From: Polyodon spathula
Taxonomy: Eukaryota > Chordata > Actinopteri > Acipenseriformes > Polyodontidae
NCBI RefSeq assembly: GCF_017654505.1
Contig: NC_054547.1
Coordinates: 29,210,846 to 29,274,845, forward strand
Length of the DNA: 64,000 nt
Direction: 5' to 3'
Part shown: piece by piece, positions 13,222 to 31,860 of the stretch
How the letters are laid out: each line of letters begins with the position of its first letter
Numbering within the stretch: the stretch's first letter is position 1
Position numbers and translations under genes: made by a program
Notes under the pieces: model-generated
The model's input: only the letters and a program-made list of their open reading frames with translations
Told to the model about the DNA's origin: nothing
Database searches by the model: none

Positions 13222-16200
13222 CATGCAACTCAGCCCCATACTTCATATACAGTAGATGACTTTCCTTATTTAACAAAGGTCGATTATGTTATCATCCTCT
13301 GCAGAGTGACGAGTACATCTTTTACAGGAGTACTGTGTAAGGCTATGTTTGTTTAGCATGGCAGACTTGCTTTAATAAACTTGCAGTGCAGTTCTTCTCA
13401 TTTTACTGGTTAAAAAACCCAATATAGAAATAACACATTTCCCTAATTACTTTGATATAAGAAAAGCCACGACACCACACGATTTTGCCTCATTATTTCA
13501 CAACAAACACAGTTCCCATTCATTGGTGATTCATCAGGAGGCCCACATCTAAAGAAAGGAAGACTTTTATGCTTCCATATGCAGATTAAAAAAAAATGCA
13601 GAATAACTAAGCAAATAAAGCCACCTGCCCACTGTATGTTTATGTGATAGAGCAACCAAACAGATGCAGAATTTCAATTTCTATTTAGCAGGCAAATGTA
13701 TTGTATTTTATCAGTACTCAGTGATAGAACTAGATGTTACGGTTTATTCAGCTGATCTATAAAGACCATTACTGATCTACTGTTTGGTTTCTTTTTTACT
13801 AATTGCACTTTTCTCTGTTGATGGTATAGACTGGGTTAAGCAGTTCAGGTAGCAATAAATACGATTTTGCTTATAGTGACACCAATAGATTTACCAGAAA
13901 AATAATCTGTTTAAAATAATCTGTAGGGGAATAGGTCATTAATCAAATTAATTCCCACTATTTTTTTATTTTAGATCTGTAAGCAGAACATATACATTTT
14001 ATAGCCTAATGTGTGTATCAATCAGCAGTGCCCTCACTTTAAATTAATAACGTTTGTTATCAATAACAGACTGACTGCATCCCAACCAATCAATCTGAAA
14101 TACTTAGCCAGTGCTGGCATTACTCGCTGAGAGCTGATCTTTGGTTTTTATTATGCCCTGATGAGAAAGCCTGTGCAAGGATAAAGACAGCTCTCGATGG
14201 ATTAATCTAGCAGGGAGTTTCGTAAGCCTAAAACCCTGTATTGATCTGTAGAGTTAAACTGGTTTTGACAGCCTACATGCGCAATTCATGGGAGATCTTC
14301 CGCTTGGCTGGAGGCACAAGTCTGGTTTCACAATCTGAAAGAAGATCCTGAATCAAAAAGAGGATTTGTTTACTAATACAGAATGTGCAATCCACAACGT
14401 TATAATGAGAAAAGTTGGGTAGCAGTTAGTGATCAGCAGGTCTTGGAATTCTGCTTATGAAACAAATAAAACAATTACACAGAACTGTGCTAGTGCAATC
14501 TGAGATATTAAAATGCCACTATACATGCACAGGAGCTTTAAGTCCATGGGCTCAGTGATTTCAGTTATACTGCAGGAGTACAGTAAAAATAAAAAATAGA
14601 AAAAAGGATGTCCTTCTCCTCTTGGGAGAAAAACATTCTCTCTAATTTAATCAGACTGCTGATTAAAACAGATTTTTCAGGCTTGTTCAGACCTGTCACC
14701 CTTAAGCTGGAATATTTTCCTGAAATCACCTATGAGTGGCAAATTCTGCTTTTCTTATACAGACCTTTTTTTTAATATGTGGCTTTTCTGTCCTGTTCAG
14801 ACACATCGTTTCCGAACATTGTTTTTTGAAATGTGTATTTATTTATTTTTTTAACTCTTGTTTTGTAATCTCTTTGAATAACATAGTTTGCTTGTGGGAA
14901 CAACACAATACTCTGCTAGAAGCAATCTTTGAGCCAGTAGAAATACACCAGCAAAACAGACTGCATTTTTCTATAGTCATGCTATCGTCATAGGTCTGAC
15001 TTTCTTGACACACTTTTAAAAATCCCTTTATTCTATTTAAAGTGTTTAAGCTAAAATGTGCTTATGTGTCTCGTTAATCTCTGCCTGCCATTTCCTAGTG
15101 AAAGTAAACCTGGCCGCCAGTTTTTATGTTATATGGATATTTCAGGGTTAAAATAGTTAAGACGGAGAGGAGTGTATGATGACTTTTTTTTAACGTCAAG
15201 AAGCCATGGAAAGTGCAGAAAACTAACTGGTATTACAACAGAGGGTGCACCATATCTGATCGGACAAAAGAATGGACTGGCTAGCAGAGTGCTGGAAAAA
15301 ATTTAAGAAAGAAGTGCAGAAGTACCAATTTTCTTACTCTGGATTCTGAATCAACAGACATGATGTGGAAAAGTTGCAGAATTAGAACACTGTTGAATTG
15401 ATTCACTAAACTGAATGAATCAAATGAATCAAGTCAGTAGAAAGAATTGAACTGCACCTCACTAGTTTTCAGGCCATAAAATGTGGTTTAAATATCGTGC
15501 CAGTCAGTGGTAAAGCCTGGTTTCCATACGCACTAATAAATGATCACTTTATTGTGCTCACTAAAAGTCCTTTAGTAAATATCATGTGAATACAGCTCAT
15601 CTCATTCTGAACTGAACGCTCATTTAAATACATCAGCATGCATTACAATAAAAATCATATTCATTCTGATTACCATAGTGTGAAGCATAGTGCACACCAT
15701 AATATGCCAAGTATCTCACATGATAATGAATACAATTGCAATAGTGAATATGGAAATCATGAACGTGCACACTAACTGCAATTATGGTGCACCATAATGT
15801 TTAGTGCCCTTTCGTAAATGAGCCCCCTTGTGTTCAAAGCATGCAAAGCTCTTCCCTATCTTTGTCATCCTCAATTCTTGCTTCACACTTAACTTTATGC
15901 ACATGTCTTCCTTGATCCTAGCATGGTCCATGCATTTGCATTCCTGTGGGAGCATATCGAAATTCAAACCTCTTCACACTTGATTACCAAGTGACGTCTG
16001 AAGCATTTTCCATCTCTCAACAATATTAACTAATTAGCTACCCATAGTTTCATTTTTAAATAACAATTTTGTGATATACAGTATTATGAGCCGTTATTAC
16101 TGTATATGCTGGCTCTATACACCTTTCCTCATACACTGACTTAATTAGAGACAGGTTGAGAGCACATATGAAAGAAGACACTATTTCTGTACTCTAAGAG

Positions 16201-17709
16201 GTAAATCAGTTAATGTTTCTGACATCACACAAAATAAAAGCAAAGACATATCTTGGGTAGTTTTCTGAATTCTAATCTTACCCTGTCTGAATCTGATCAT
16301 GCCTGAATACATTCAAAGCTATACTTAAATCCAGACCTGGGTGTAAGAAAACTGCATTGCAGTTCTATGTATTTATTGTATTGTAATAATTCGGTCAACG
16401 TGTTATTAGACCTGTAATCACATTTTGACTGCATCACAGGGCATAACAGTATGTAAAAACACTGTGCAAAAATGTTCGTGGAAAAATGTTATATATTTGT
16501 TATCCAAAGTTCCTCTGCTGGAAGAAATTAATTTGCTACTAGTACTGCATCGCCTCTAAGAATACAAACGATTTAGTGATTTATCTGGTTGTCCACGGAA
16601 AGCTGTTACAAAAAAATATGGTTACTTAAGCCAACTTCTATCTTAAATCATAACCCCTCCGTTTTATATCAAACACACGCCTTAAGAACATTTTTACCCC
16701 TGTGCTCTTTTATGGTTTCAGGGCAAGGCAAGCATAAAAGCATGGCATATTTGGTTCTTTAAAAGTCTCCCAGGGTGATCTGAGGGTACTCAAAAGAGCA
16801 CTATGAAAACATGACTAGATGCCAAGAATGAAGCACGTTTCAAGAAGAAAATGAAACTTGAGCTATTCTCTCAAAACAGTTGTGTGTGTAAAAATCAAGT
16901 AGCCTAATTTGTGACATAAGATCTATGCATATGTTCCTTTAAGATGTATTTCACTTTTCTGTAATTCTAAATTATCACCAGAGACATGTTGGGTTGTATT
17001 GAGTGAAGCAGACAATTTAAAATTACATTTGACAGCTGGGCGCTCTTGGAGATGCCTCGACACATATGCCACGATTCAATTAAAAAGCTTAAATTCTACT
17101 TTGTTTGTATCATTTGGGCATTTCACAGAGGAAAACACAATCTCCAGAGGGTTCTGCTTTTTATACTAATTTGTGTGGACTGCAAGGCAATGTGTTTCAA
17201 GCAAGAATGGAAGTTTATATGAATGTTCTTAGGAAGATGACTCAGAATAATTCACAATGCTTTCCCGTTGTAAGGCAGGGGCATTGCAAGCTTGCTGTAA
17301 GCACTTCATTTACTACTTACTGTTTCTGAAGTGTGATTATTTTGTAAAGTAACTGCGAGAAACAACCATTACTGTAACTGTCTTGGAGGAACCTGGCTTT
17401 TGTAAATTATAAAAACATAGACGATGTTTAAACTTTAATAAATAAAACACATTATTTTTAATGAACATTAGGCTCTATTTATTTCATCAAAACCTACTCA
17501 TGAGCTAAACATTTATGAAAAGCCCTTTATTTACATTTTTTGCGTGTTGCCCAGGATAGTTCTCAGCCATTGAAATTGCATTTAATAGCTCAAAAGTACC
17601 CCCCAAACACACACATACTGTGAGATTGCCTATTACCTAACGAGTAGAATTGAGAACTTGTAGACCCACAACAGGAATGGAGCCTGTGGCTACACCAGTC
17701 TGTGTTATC
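13222..17709. other. Non-coding intron stretch
   Basis: No exon or named element recognised. About 15,480-15,830 may be an old MITE: its right end (CTTTCGTAAATGAGCCCCC) looks like a transposon terminus, but I could not pair it with a left end. Confidence 0.45.
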
Positions 17710-17724
17710 CCAGCAGGGGGCGCT
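17710..17724 (+). promoter_or_regulatory. CTCF core motif match
   Basis: The 15-mer CCAGCAGGGGGCGCT matches the vertebrate CTCF core consensus CCASYAGRKGGCRSY at every position. It stands in otherwise AT-rich intron upstream of the first PEX5L exon found. Occupancy cannot be read from sequence, and repeats can carry such motifs, so function is an inference. Confidence 0.5.
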
Positions 17725-22010
<4,286 letters not shown>

Positions 22011-22636
22011 TACAGTAGGCGTCGCTTTATCGGGACGCCTCGGGAGATATAAAAATATTCCAAATCAGCGTTTGAGAGGACCTTAGTCACACTTATATTC
22101 ATAATTTACAACATGTGCAAGAGAGGAGAAGTATTTGTATTTTTTTTTATTTCTAAATGAAGAGAGACCAAATTAAATCGCATCACATCATGAATAAATG
22201 TTAAATACAGAATTTAAAATACAAGTCAATTAATCACAGTTTTTTATTTCTAAATGAAATGAAATGAAAAATAAGGAAATCACATTTTACCACAAGGCGT
22301 CACACCTGCGAGGTTGACACACCAAATTTTCTTTGCAACAGCAGCCTGAGAAACCACAGGGGACTCCAGCCTCTTCAAGAGTTCAACGTGGTTTATGCAA
22401 TTTACACAAGTCCCAGTGTAATCACGTACTCGAGTATCACTGTACTGTCCTACCTGAACTTGTCTTGCTCTGAAAAGTGATCTCCGTTTATCATTTGAAA
22501 ATACTGTATCCCAATTAAATGAAGTAACATCACAATTAATCAACGTAAATATCATTGAGAAAAAAAGTCTCCCAGAGTTATGTCCCATTTATCAGAAATC
22601 CCGATTCATTATGCCGATTAGGCGACGCTGACTGTA
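22011..22636 (-). mobile_element. Tigger/pogo-like transposon remnant with TIRs and TA duplication
   Basis: The left end CAGTAGGCGTCGCTTTATCGG (from 22,013) and the reverse complement of the right end, CAGTCAGCGTCGCCTAATCGG (to 22,634), are inverted repeats bordered by TA on each side (22,011-22,012 and 22,635-22,636), the Tc1/mariner target. On the - strand near 22,300-22,380 the text LLKRLESPVVSQAAVAKK, followed in another frame by FGVSTSQV, matches the CENP-B-like DNA-binding helix-turn-helix of pogo/Tigger transposases (KRLESGxSQAAVAKEFGVSxSQVS). Only this N-terminal piece survives: about 620 bp against more than 2 kb for a full element. It cannot transpose by itself. Confidence 0.75.
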
Positions 22637-22913
22637 CCAGTTTTATTTAAATTGAACATCCTAATTGAGCTGCAATGGACTGTAATTGAATGGTGTCTTA
22701 GGTCTTCCTTACCCTGTATGTTGAGCCAACTATGTTTATCTTGAGTGGAGCTCCATTTACTTAGCTTAAATATTTATGTCTGTCAAGGGGAAATAATAAT
22801 CCTTGCAGATTGGTAAAGCTGTGTCCGAAGGTTCAAAGGTTCATTCGGTAGCCAGGAATTCGAAGATTGTTTAAACCTTCGAAGGTTCGTCAGACGGGTT
22901 CACGCACTGTATT

Positions 22914-22914
<1 letters not shown>

Positions 22915-22952
<38 letters not shown>
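22915..22952. repeat. Poly(T) run of 38
   Basis: Uninterrupted T run, followed by TTTG-type decay. It could be the A-tail of a retroposon on the - strand, but no body was recognised next to it. Confidence 0.9.
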
Positions 22953-22953
<1 letters not shown>

Positions 22954-23368
22954 TTTGTTTTGTTTTTTCCTGTTAACAGAAACTGTTTGACATTTTTTTA
23001 ATACTACAAATCACACATTAAATGCCATTCAAATGCAAAATATGATCTTTTGATTTGTAAAATGCATATTACGTAAACACAAATTGTTATTAAAATCTGC
23101 CACCAGATCGTTACATATCAACTACATGGTGCTGCTATAGGGTGTGGAGCAGGGTAAAGTATCCAAATCAGTGGGCTCGTACCTCTAGTGGCTGTATTGC
23201 TTTAGTAAAATATGTATAAAATACCGAGTGTACAAGACACTATGGTAGAATATTGTAGCGTTGAGTGCAAAATAAAGCAGACCACACAGGTAGGACGATT
23301 CAACAAGTTTTTTAACACGGTAACCAATACACTGTCTGCCCTGAACCACAGCAAGTAAAATAAAACAA

Positions 23369-23469
<101 letters not shown>

Positions 23470-26141
23470 TCCAACTCTCCTTCGCGTGCTCAGGCATTCA
23501 TTCCTATATCTCTTTCTAAACCATGCCCTCGGTCCGCCCTCACCAATACCCGGCATGCCACTGTACCCCAATCTCCCACCAGCATTCTGGGGGTGCAAAT
23601 GCATGTACCCTTCGTTGCAGCCCTACAGATTGGATACTCTATCTACTTCAACTTTCCAAATGAAACAGTTTTGTTTTCAATCGTGTGATTCAGGCAGGTT
23701 TTAATGATTGCTCCACTGCATTTGGGGCTTTGAAGTGTGCGAAATCTGTGAAGTGTCTGAGTCTGCCAAGTTGAATGAAGAAGGATATCAGTCACTTTAC
23801 AGACAAGTATTTCTTCAAAGACTTGAGATCGATACATAGAAAAAAGCAGTAAGCATTTTTTTTTCAGCAACAACATTAAACGACTTTCAGGATCAGTGGA
23901 TTTTTTTTGTAACAAATGAACCAGGGAGCCTCAGTTTAGTGTACTGAAATAATTTTGCCTTAAACAATGCCTCTATAAACTAAAACATAACACCAGATAT
24001 AGTACTAACTTTTAAAATCACTCACTGTCTTTAAAAGCTTAACAATATAAATTTGATAGAAAACTCACTGGCTAGGTCAAGAGCAACACACACTGTGAAC
24101 CACAGCTTTACTACAAAGCCATTCTATTTATACCACTCGCCGATAACCCATTGCAATGTTCTGGTTGCTCCTGCCACAGGAAGATGCACATGAAATATGT
24201 CTTACATTATAAAGCATTAAATGACAACTGGAACCTCTCTGTCTTTCACTTCCATTGGGATTCCAAATCCTATTATCCTGCAATACCACAACATGGTGCA
24301 GTTTCAATAAACAGATGTCCCAATGTTCCATAGCGTCAGCAGCCTTTCGCCAAGCTGAATGATGGATTCAGTTGACCCAAAGCAAGAGCAGATTTTTTAT
24401 TATTAAAATCTAGGACCTTAAAAGGGAAAGACCGGACGCTTCCCATATATTAGCTATAACTACAGTGTGTGTCGGGTATGGTAACTTTATTATTTATTAT
24501 AATGAATCAGACAATTCTACTTTGATTGAATATTTGATTATGTGTTTTATTGGTTAATAAAATATTATTCTTAACAGATGATTATCAATACATGATTACA
24601 AGTGTTTACATTCCTAGGTTATTCAAGATACAGAAATATCACAATTATTGCAACACATTTTCTCTAGACGAAATAATGGTAGCCTTCTAGCTTACAGTCA
24701 GAATAGCGAAGATGTCATATTACCTCTTAACTGTGACCGCTCTTACAGACCGGCTATGAAGGTGTTCTTTTGATTCCAAACTTGACCAACTCATCTGATT
24801 GTTTTCTTATTTTTATATAATTCCATTCATTTGACTCTGAACATGTGCAACCTAAATTCTCTAAAGAAGATATGTTATGTTTCACATCTGTTTCAACGTA
24901 TGCAAGAAACAGTATTTTCCATAGAATAGACCTATGCAATATGTATTCCTTTTTCTCCACTCAGCAAAGGAAACTTTGAGACCCTAGAACAGAAATGTAT
25001 TTCCCTTCTCCATTCAGCAAGGGACTCCTTTGGGCCCTTTACAATAGGATACTCTCAAATCCCCTTTCTCCAGTCTGCCAGTACACCCTACAGACTCATT
25101 CCTACACACACATTGCATAGAACATTACATGATTATCTTGACTTTACATGGGGATCTACCATACTTGGAAGACAACAGTGTCCATCGCTAGTAACGTACT
25201 CGACTAGTCTCAGATTGTAACACTTTAACACTTATATACTGTTTAGAGTGGCAGGCAGGACATACTTCTTGTGTGGCGCTACTTGATTGGTTTCGAGGGG
25301 GTTTCAGTAGGTTTGTTTTACAAGGTAAATGAGATAGCAGGCAAGTAACACTATTAACTAGGTTTACATACAAGGGTGATAGTTCAATTCAGAACTCGCT
25401 CACTATTTCCTGATTCAGTGATTCATGAATTGTGTTCATTTGCAGTTAGGCTTTATTGGCAAGTGCACCCGTGGGCATAACAAAGCCAGTACTACAAGAC
25501 AGTTTTGGTATGTGAATAAGACAGATATAGCACCATTATACCATAGAGCTGGTATTTCTCCTTGTGTTTTTTGTTTTTTTTTAGTTCAGGTTTGTATACC
25601 ATTTATGAATGCTCTCACAGCATCAGTTGGGATTGCAATAGATTTTCTTTTTAAAAAGGGGAATTCAGGCAGAGTGTAAATTGTTTTCTAATAACAGTGT
25701 TGTTTCAGGTGCTGTTATTCCTAGGTAAGGCATGGGAATTCTACCAGTATACATAATACAATGAATTGCAGGTAAACTGGAAATTGAAAACACTGTATTC
25801 AGGATACATACTGTATTCCAAATACCAGGATTCCAAATACTTCAGTTTCTAGAATATTACTTGAATACAGACATACAGTATTGACATGAATGGGTTTTTC
25901 CTGACAGGACATTATAAATACTTTCAGTCACATTTTAGTATTGATGTTTTAATAAATATAAACAAGTTAGTAAAGGTGTTGTCAGGTATTAATATGAGGC
26001 TTTATTAGTCATTTGTATGGCTTTTTTTTTTCATATTACAATGTTTGTACCACTGCATTACTGCTTTTCATATTTATTGATAATAGTTTATTTTTGCTTA
26101 AAATAAAAATAATCTAAACACATTTTTGTAGTACTATCTGG

Positions 26142-26151
26142 GTTATTATTA

Positions 26152-26191
<40 letters not shown>

Positions 26192-26198
26192 TATTATA
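26142..26198. repeat. (ATT)n microsatellite
   Basis: Trinucleotide ATT/TTA repeat of roughly 57 bp with one TTTA interruption near its 3' end. Confidence 0.9.
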
Positions 26199-27383
26199 AT
26201 ATTATAACAACATTATAATTTGTCTAGTATTAAAATATAATTCAGTTTTTGCAGGAGAAATATCCTCGCTATGAAATTACAAATCTGTATATAGTGTGCA
26301 TAAAATAGTTTATGAAAATACCTGTATATTGTTGTGAAGATATAGAAGTGAAATCAAATTTTCAATATATATATATATAGGTATTGTATTTGTTGGATTA
26401 GGCTAGGCACACAGGGTTTAGTGGAACTATGTAGAACAACTCTGGCAAATCTGACAGTGACAAATCTGTAGAAAGTTTAGAACAATGTCTTTGAGCATGT
26501 GTTAAGAATTAAATATTACTTTGGGGAGATCAGATGGAAAATGTAAGTGCAGTATTACAGTGTATTGTAGAAATACAGGCAGTGACACAGTGTGTACTTT
26601 GTGCCTGCTGATAGATTAATGATGAATAATAAATGCCAGTAAATAATTAAGATTCCATACATGTTTTAGTTTCTAGTCCCCCTGTCACTCTCGGGGCTGG
26701 TTTCAAAGCTTAGTAATTTAACACTAAGTATATATTCAGGTGTAAATTCACCTGTAAGGTCCTAAATCATGTTTTGTGTAAATGATTTTTTTAAAAGTAC
26801 AGCAGACTTACCCCAAATGCTTGTAAAAACTTTTACCAACTTTGGAATACAAGGCCCATAGTGTGTCTGACAGTGAGGGGTTGTCGTTGTCATAAATCAT
26901 ATCTGTGTAGGTCTACTGTACATACATATAGCTGTGGTCACACTTAGCTAGCGAAAAGAGGACACAACCTTTAAAAACATAACTGCCGTTGCAAATGATG
27001 CTGTCTTCAATCTACTTATACCCCTTCTTTCCAGAAAAAGAATAACAGATATTCAAATTTCATAACCGACAGTAATACAGTGCTCTGAATGATCAGGTTC
27101 TTGACAGCAGACTCAAGGTCAGAGATAAGAGACACTGACTCAAACTGTGATTGACTCGCCTGCACAGGGTTTTTAACAGTTTCACATCAGTGACCCTGTA
27201 GGCCTGCAAGATTAAATGTTCCCTGTTTCAAATCTGTATAGCTAAGTGTGTTTGTTTAATACTGATATATTTCTATATAAATGATGATGCAGCTGCCCTT
27301 GGGAAGACAATATTTTAATATATGAACTGGTAACAGCTTTCAAATTGTCCTGACACAAGTCATTGTTGATTTCACTGTTGTAG

Positions 27384-27488
27384 GGGAAAGGCTGTAGGTC
27401 TGCAGATAAGGCTGTTGCCATGGTGATGAAGGAGATACCAAGTAAGGAGTCTACAGAAGGAAAACCTCTCCTCACTATGACATCCCAG
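27384..27488 (+). CDS. PEX5L: PEX5L (TRIP8b) exon, probable cassette exon 4
   Basis: A 105-nt exon after TTCACTGTTGTAG and before GTGGGC, phase 0 at both ends, encoding 35 residues: GKGCRSADKAVAMVMKEIPS, then KESTEGKPLLTMTSQ. This is almost identical to the matching segment of mammalian PEX5L/TRIP8b as I recall it (GKGSR.ADKAVAMVMKEIP...KPLLTMTSQ). TRIP8b is a cytosolic, brain-enriched protein that binds HCN1-4 and tunes their surface expression and cAMP gating. In mammals the exon corresponding to this one is alternatively spliced (I believe it is exon 4, as in isoforms 1a-4 and 1a-2-4), and its 3n length with phase 0-0 means skipping keeps the frame. It contains an acidic dileucine-type motif EGKPLL (27,456-27,473), the pattern recognised by AP-2. 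The 5' neighbour exons were not found. Confidence 0.93.
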
Positions 27489-30400
27489 GTGGGCAGACTA
27501 ATCATGGCTTCCCAACAGGAAGTTGCTACTTGCTAGTGTAACAACTGGATTAAAAAAAAAAAAAAAAAAGTTTGAGGAATCATTATATAAATCCCATAAC
27601 AAAATTAAAATTCTAAATTAATTATTTAATACCGGTAATGTTAATCCATTTTTAATAGCATACAACTGAACTGTTGCCAAAGAACGTTGCCAACAATGAA
27701 AACCCTTTCCCCTCTTACAAGAATATACTGCAAAAAAGCTGTTGCCCTTAAAAAAAGTTGTTTACGTTTATGGGCTTTTTTTTGGAGCGTAAATATATAT
27801 GAGTCATTCGTAGTTTGTTAAATGTCGTCATTGTAATTGCCTCATGGCCAGAACGTAATGCAGGGGGGACAGGGTTAAAATGCACAGTAACACTATAGTT
27901 TCATGATATCACACAGGTGTATCAAGAATACCAACATTCAAGTACAGACTGCTTTCCTATTCTCTTCTTCAAATCATTAAATACAGCCATACATATGTGA
28001 GAGAGACTCCTAATTACACAATACCTGCCATTAGTACACACTTAATTAAATATACTACTATATCCTTATCTTTGTCAAGCACTATGCATTTGCTATTACA
28101 GATTTATTTCAGCCCCACTTTCAATAATGCTCTACTTTTGTTATAACCTTTTTTCTACACGTTGAGCCTTTTAAACTCTCTTCAGATTTCACTGTTGCCT
28201 TTATTCTTTTGAAATATCTACAGGCTTGAACATCTTTTGAAAGTTACTCTTTCTTGAGCGATGTGCTTTGCCATTTGTCGGTTAGTGTGTCCTTCTCTGT
28301 GCTTGTTACGGTGGCAGCTTTTCTGTACTGTACCTGTTAACTATATGTTACGCAGTGCAAGATAATGGCAACAGTGAGATAAAAAGCATTCTAACTAAAA
28401 TCATCCGCAACAACAGCGGATACAAAATTAGCACTGGAATTCTCTGGAGGCGTGGCTCTTTTACACCGGATAAGCACCACTTTTTTTTTTTTTTTAACTT
28501 GAGAGCTTGATAGAATGTCATTACATTATTAACAAGTAATTACCTCATTGCTCATTTTTGCCATGCAATAAAAATCTTTCTGTGTCTCTGTGCCTGGTGA
28601 ACAATTTATATAGCGTTTGGAATAGAGCAGTATAATGGGTTCAATATAGTTTAGTCTGAGTGCCCTAGTTGCCTTGCGTGTTGTGTGCTGTGTTGCTCTT
28701 GCCCACAATGCTGTTTATCTTGGTTTCTTTTCAATGGGATTATGTACTGTATGCTGTTGTGCATTGAAATACTTGTTTAGGGGTTGACTGACTCATTAGA
28801 AAAATGTTCTAATATTTGAAAACAGCACATTATGTTTTTCTTTATGCTCTCGTCATTTACAGGTTTCAATACAATTTCTGTCTTTGCCTGCTATCTCCTT
28901 TTTTTATTTTCTTGGCACCCCATTCTTGTTATACCCTGTTATAGCGTGTTTCCTATTCCTTTGAAGCTTTTCCTTATTCCTTTATAATTTAGTTGTTAAA
29001 TGCACTTGAAAATACTTTTTTTGTCATTTTCTGAAGCACCATAATGTAACATAAACCCTGTTTATTTTATTTATTTATTTTTAAACCTGCTTATTATTAT
29101 TAGTTGACCAGTATCCACAAGTTAGGTTAGCCTTGATAAGGCTGGCAATAATGCATACCTCGTTTCACGGTAAGTATATTTTCTCCTTTGTTGACATTCA
29201 TTTTTACATTCATGGACAGTTGGTTAATCTTCTCGTCCAATCACATTTGACCTACAATGAATCCAATTACCAGCTGATGTTGATATGAAAACTGTCCTTT
29301 GTTTTCCTTACCAGTAGTCTTGATAGAAATGTTAGAATCTGTACTCTTCAGAATCTGCATTCTTCATATCTTAGTCTATGTATCTTGTTACCTCTTGCTT
29401 TTGATCTCCTGTCTAGTTGTGCTCTGTAAGAATGCATTCTTCTAAAATATTTTGCTCACATGCATTGCATTTATCAGTAGAAATCCAGTTGTTGTTTTAG
29501 CCTAATGGCTAGCAAGCCATGTTATTGATGAATTTGTTTAAATGTTGTTTTAATACTGTATTTGGCTCTTTATACTCATAAGTCATGCCAGCTTATGGGT
29601 CTGGCTTCATCTCATTCTCATGAGTTTAGGATGCGATGAAGTTTATTTGTTTTAAATGTCTGCTTTCTGTTCAGTTTTAACCTTTCTTTTTAGTGTTCAG
29701 GATGGCCTTTCAACTTTACTTAAGCATTTACAACTGAACCATCCTTGTAAACATGCCAGATCTAATTGACTAACCAATACAGAAATAGGAAGCGCTGACA
29801 TTTAATTGCCATGTTTTACACATCCACGGTGGCAGGGAATTAAACAGACCTACTTTACTTCAATTAAAGTCTGACTACATGGGACAGTTTCTTTCACTGA
29901 CTGGCACCATACTTCTTGCAAGGTGGCCTGCATTAGGAGAATCAATATAGACTTTTAAATCCCTGAATACAATCAGTATTCACCTGTATAGCATAGCACT
30001 TGATACCAGACACTGTATGCAACAATTGCATTCTGTCAGCTGGGCTACTTTCCTCGCTCTATAATAATTTGTCTTTCTGTAAAATTGTTACCTCTAGCTC
30101 CTCAGATGTAAAATGTAAATCCACTGATATTCTTTCTGAAAGCGTACTCCAATAGTTTGTATTACCAGATTGTCAGCTGTGGAAGTTTATCCCACACTTG
30201 CTGGTGTTCCACAGCAATCTGTTTTCTGTGAATTGATGGCCAGCACAGAAACACTAGCAAGCTGGCCAGCATTACAGTTCTTCCGCTAGTATCTTCAGCA
30301 TGATAAAACTAGACATCTGCAACACAGTATTTTTAACCTATTTTTTATTTATTATTGCGTTACCTACTTCGAATCGTCATGCACCCTCTGTGTTATTGTG

Positions 30401-30686
30401 TATTTACTAACCAAGGACATAAAAGTTTAATATATTTATATGACCAAATAACTAAATGTTAAAACTTCCATAAGGACTAGAAATATTGAACAAATGCTCT
30501 AAAACAACTCCTTGAAATCACCATGTTGCAGTTTTCTTGTGAACTTTTGAGGAACATTTTAATTCCTGACTACTGGAACACTTTGGAATGTATTATAACA
30601 ATTTACTTGCTAAATTATCAAGCTAGTTTTCCCCATTGTTGAATTTCGCATTGATATTTAACACAGATACTAATTGTTCAAGGTTA

Positions 30687-30752
30687 TCTATACTATATAT
30701 ATATATCTATATATATATATATATATAATATATAGATCTATATATATATAAT
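30687..30752. repeat. TA-rich imperfect palindrome
   Basis: TA repeats interrupted by TCTA and TAGATCTA, able to fold back on themselves as a cruciform. Typical of degenerate AT microsatellites. Confidence 0.75.
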
Positions 30753-31798
30753 AGGAGTTTTTCCTAAGGTAAAACTTTTAGAAAAAAACTTTCTAGATTT
30801 GCCTATAGTACTAAAAGCTTTAGTCGTTTTTTTAACTAGGTTGTTAACATTCCTGCTTTAATTATGCTGTCTCTATTTATTCCCATATAGTAGATTGTGA
30901 ACAAAACCGGAAGAAACCTTTTGACTTTCTCAGGAAAACTCCCAGGAGTTTAACTAGCGTAGGGTTCCCTTGACAAAGACATCTAAGACATATCTTTTGG
31001 CTTCCTGCCTGGACTCCACAATTAGCAAAATATTTCCATTACATAATTCTGGATTACCCTTCAAGTACTTGTAAACATAGTGACTAAATGTGTGATTGGG
31101 TACAGGCAAAAACAAGGGATTTGTGTTCGATCCTAAAAATAAAACAGATTGAAACGTCATGAAACAGTTTTATTAAAATGATTATCATGGGTGGACGTTA
31201 ATTCCAAAACTCTCCACAGAAGTGAGATTTGATGGATAATCCTGATAAACGTATACAGAGACAGATTTAAAAACAACACATGCTGCAGCATTAGTGTAGG
31301 TGGATCCATATAATGGCACCCATCCTTGTAACATGTTTTCTAATCTCAAATAGGAAGGAGTCAACCAGAGCACAGAGAGACGCTTTATGACTCATGTTAT
31401 TTCCCTAGTGTACAGTGCTGCTCAATCACATTTTCAAGGTGTATCCATTTTAAGGTAGAAGGATTAATAAATGTCATCACAGACTCATTTAGCAATGGCA
31501 GGGGTTCTGTCTGGGTGCAAGAACCTTAATTGAGCTATAGAAGGGAAATAACTTGGGGCTTAAAACCTCCCTCTAGTTTTTTTTTTATTTAATCCAGTTC
31601 AAAATTAAGGTTAATAGCTGTTCTCGTCAAAACTGGCAACTTTTGATTTGAAAAACTAGCTTGTCAGAGATTCTGTTGCAGACATTTTTTCTGAACAATT
31701 CCAGCTATTGCCCTCATCTTTCTCAACAGCTCTGGAGAGAGGCCCAGTTTTGAGGATGGATACTCTACCATAGAACCTGTTTACATATGTTTTAACAA

Positions 31799-31802
<4 letters not shown>

Positions 31803-31857
<55 letters not shown>
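31803..31857. repeat. (TC)n microsatellite
   Basis: About 27 uninterrupted TC units. It lies just upstream of the sequence that flanks the R2-like element. Confidence 0.95.
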
Positions 31858-31860
<3 letters not shown>

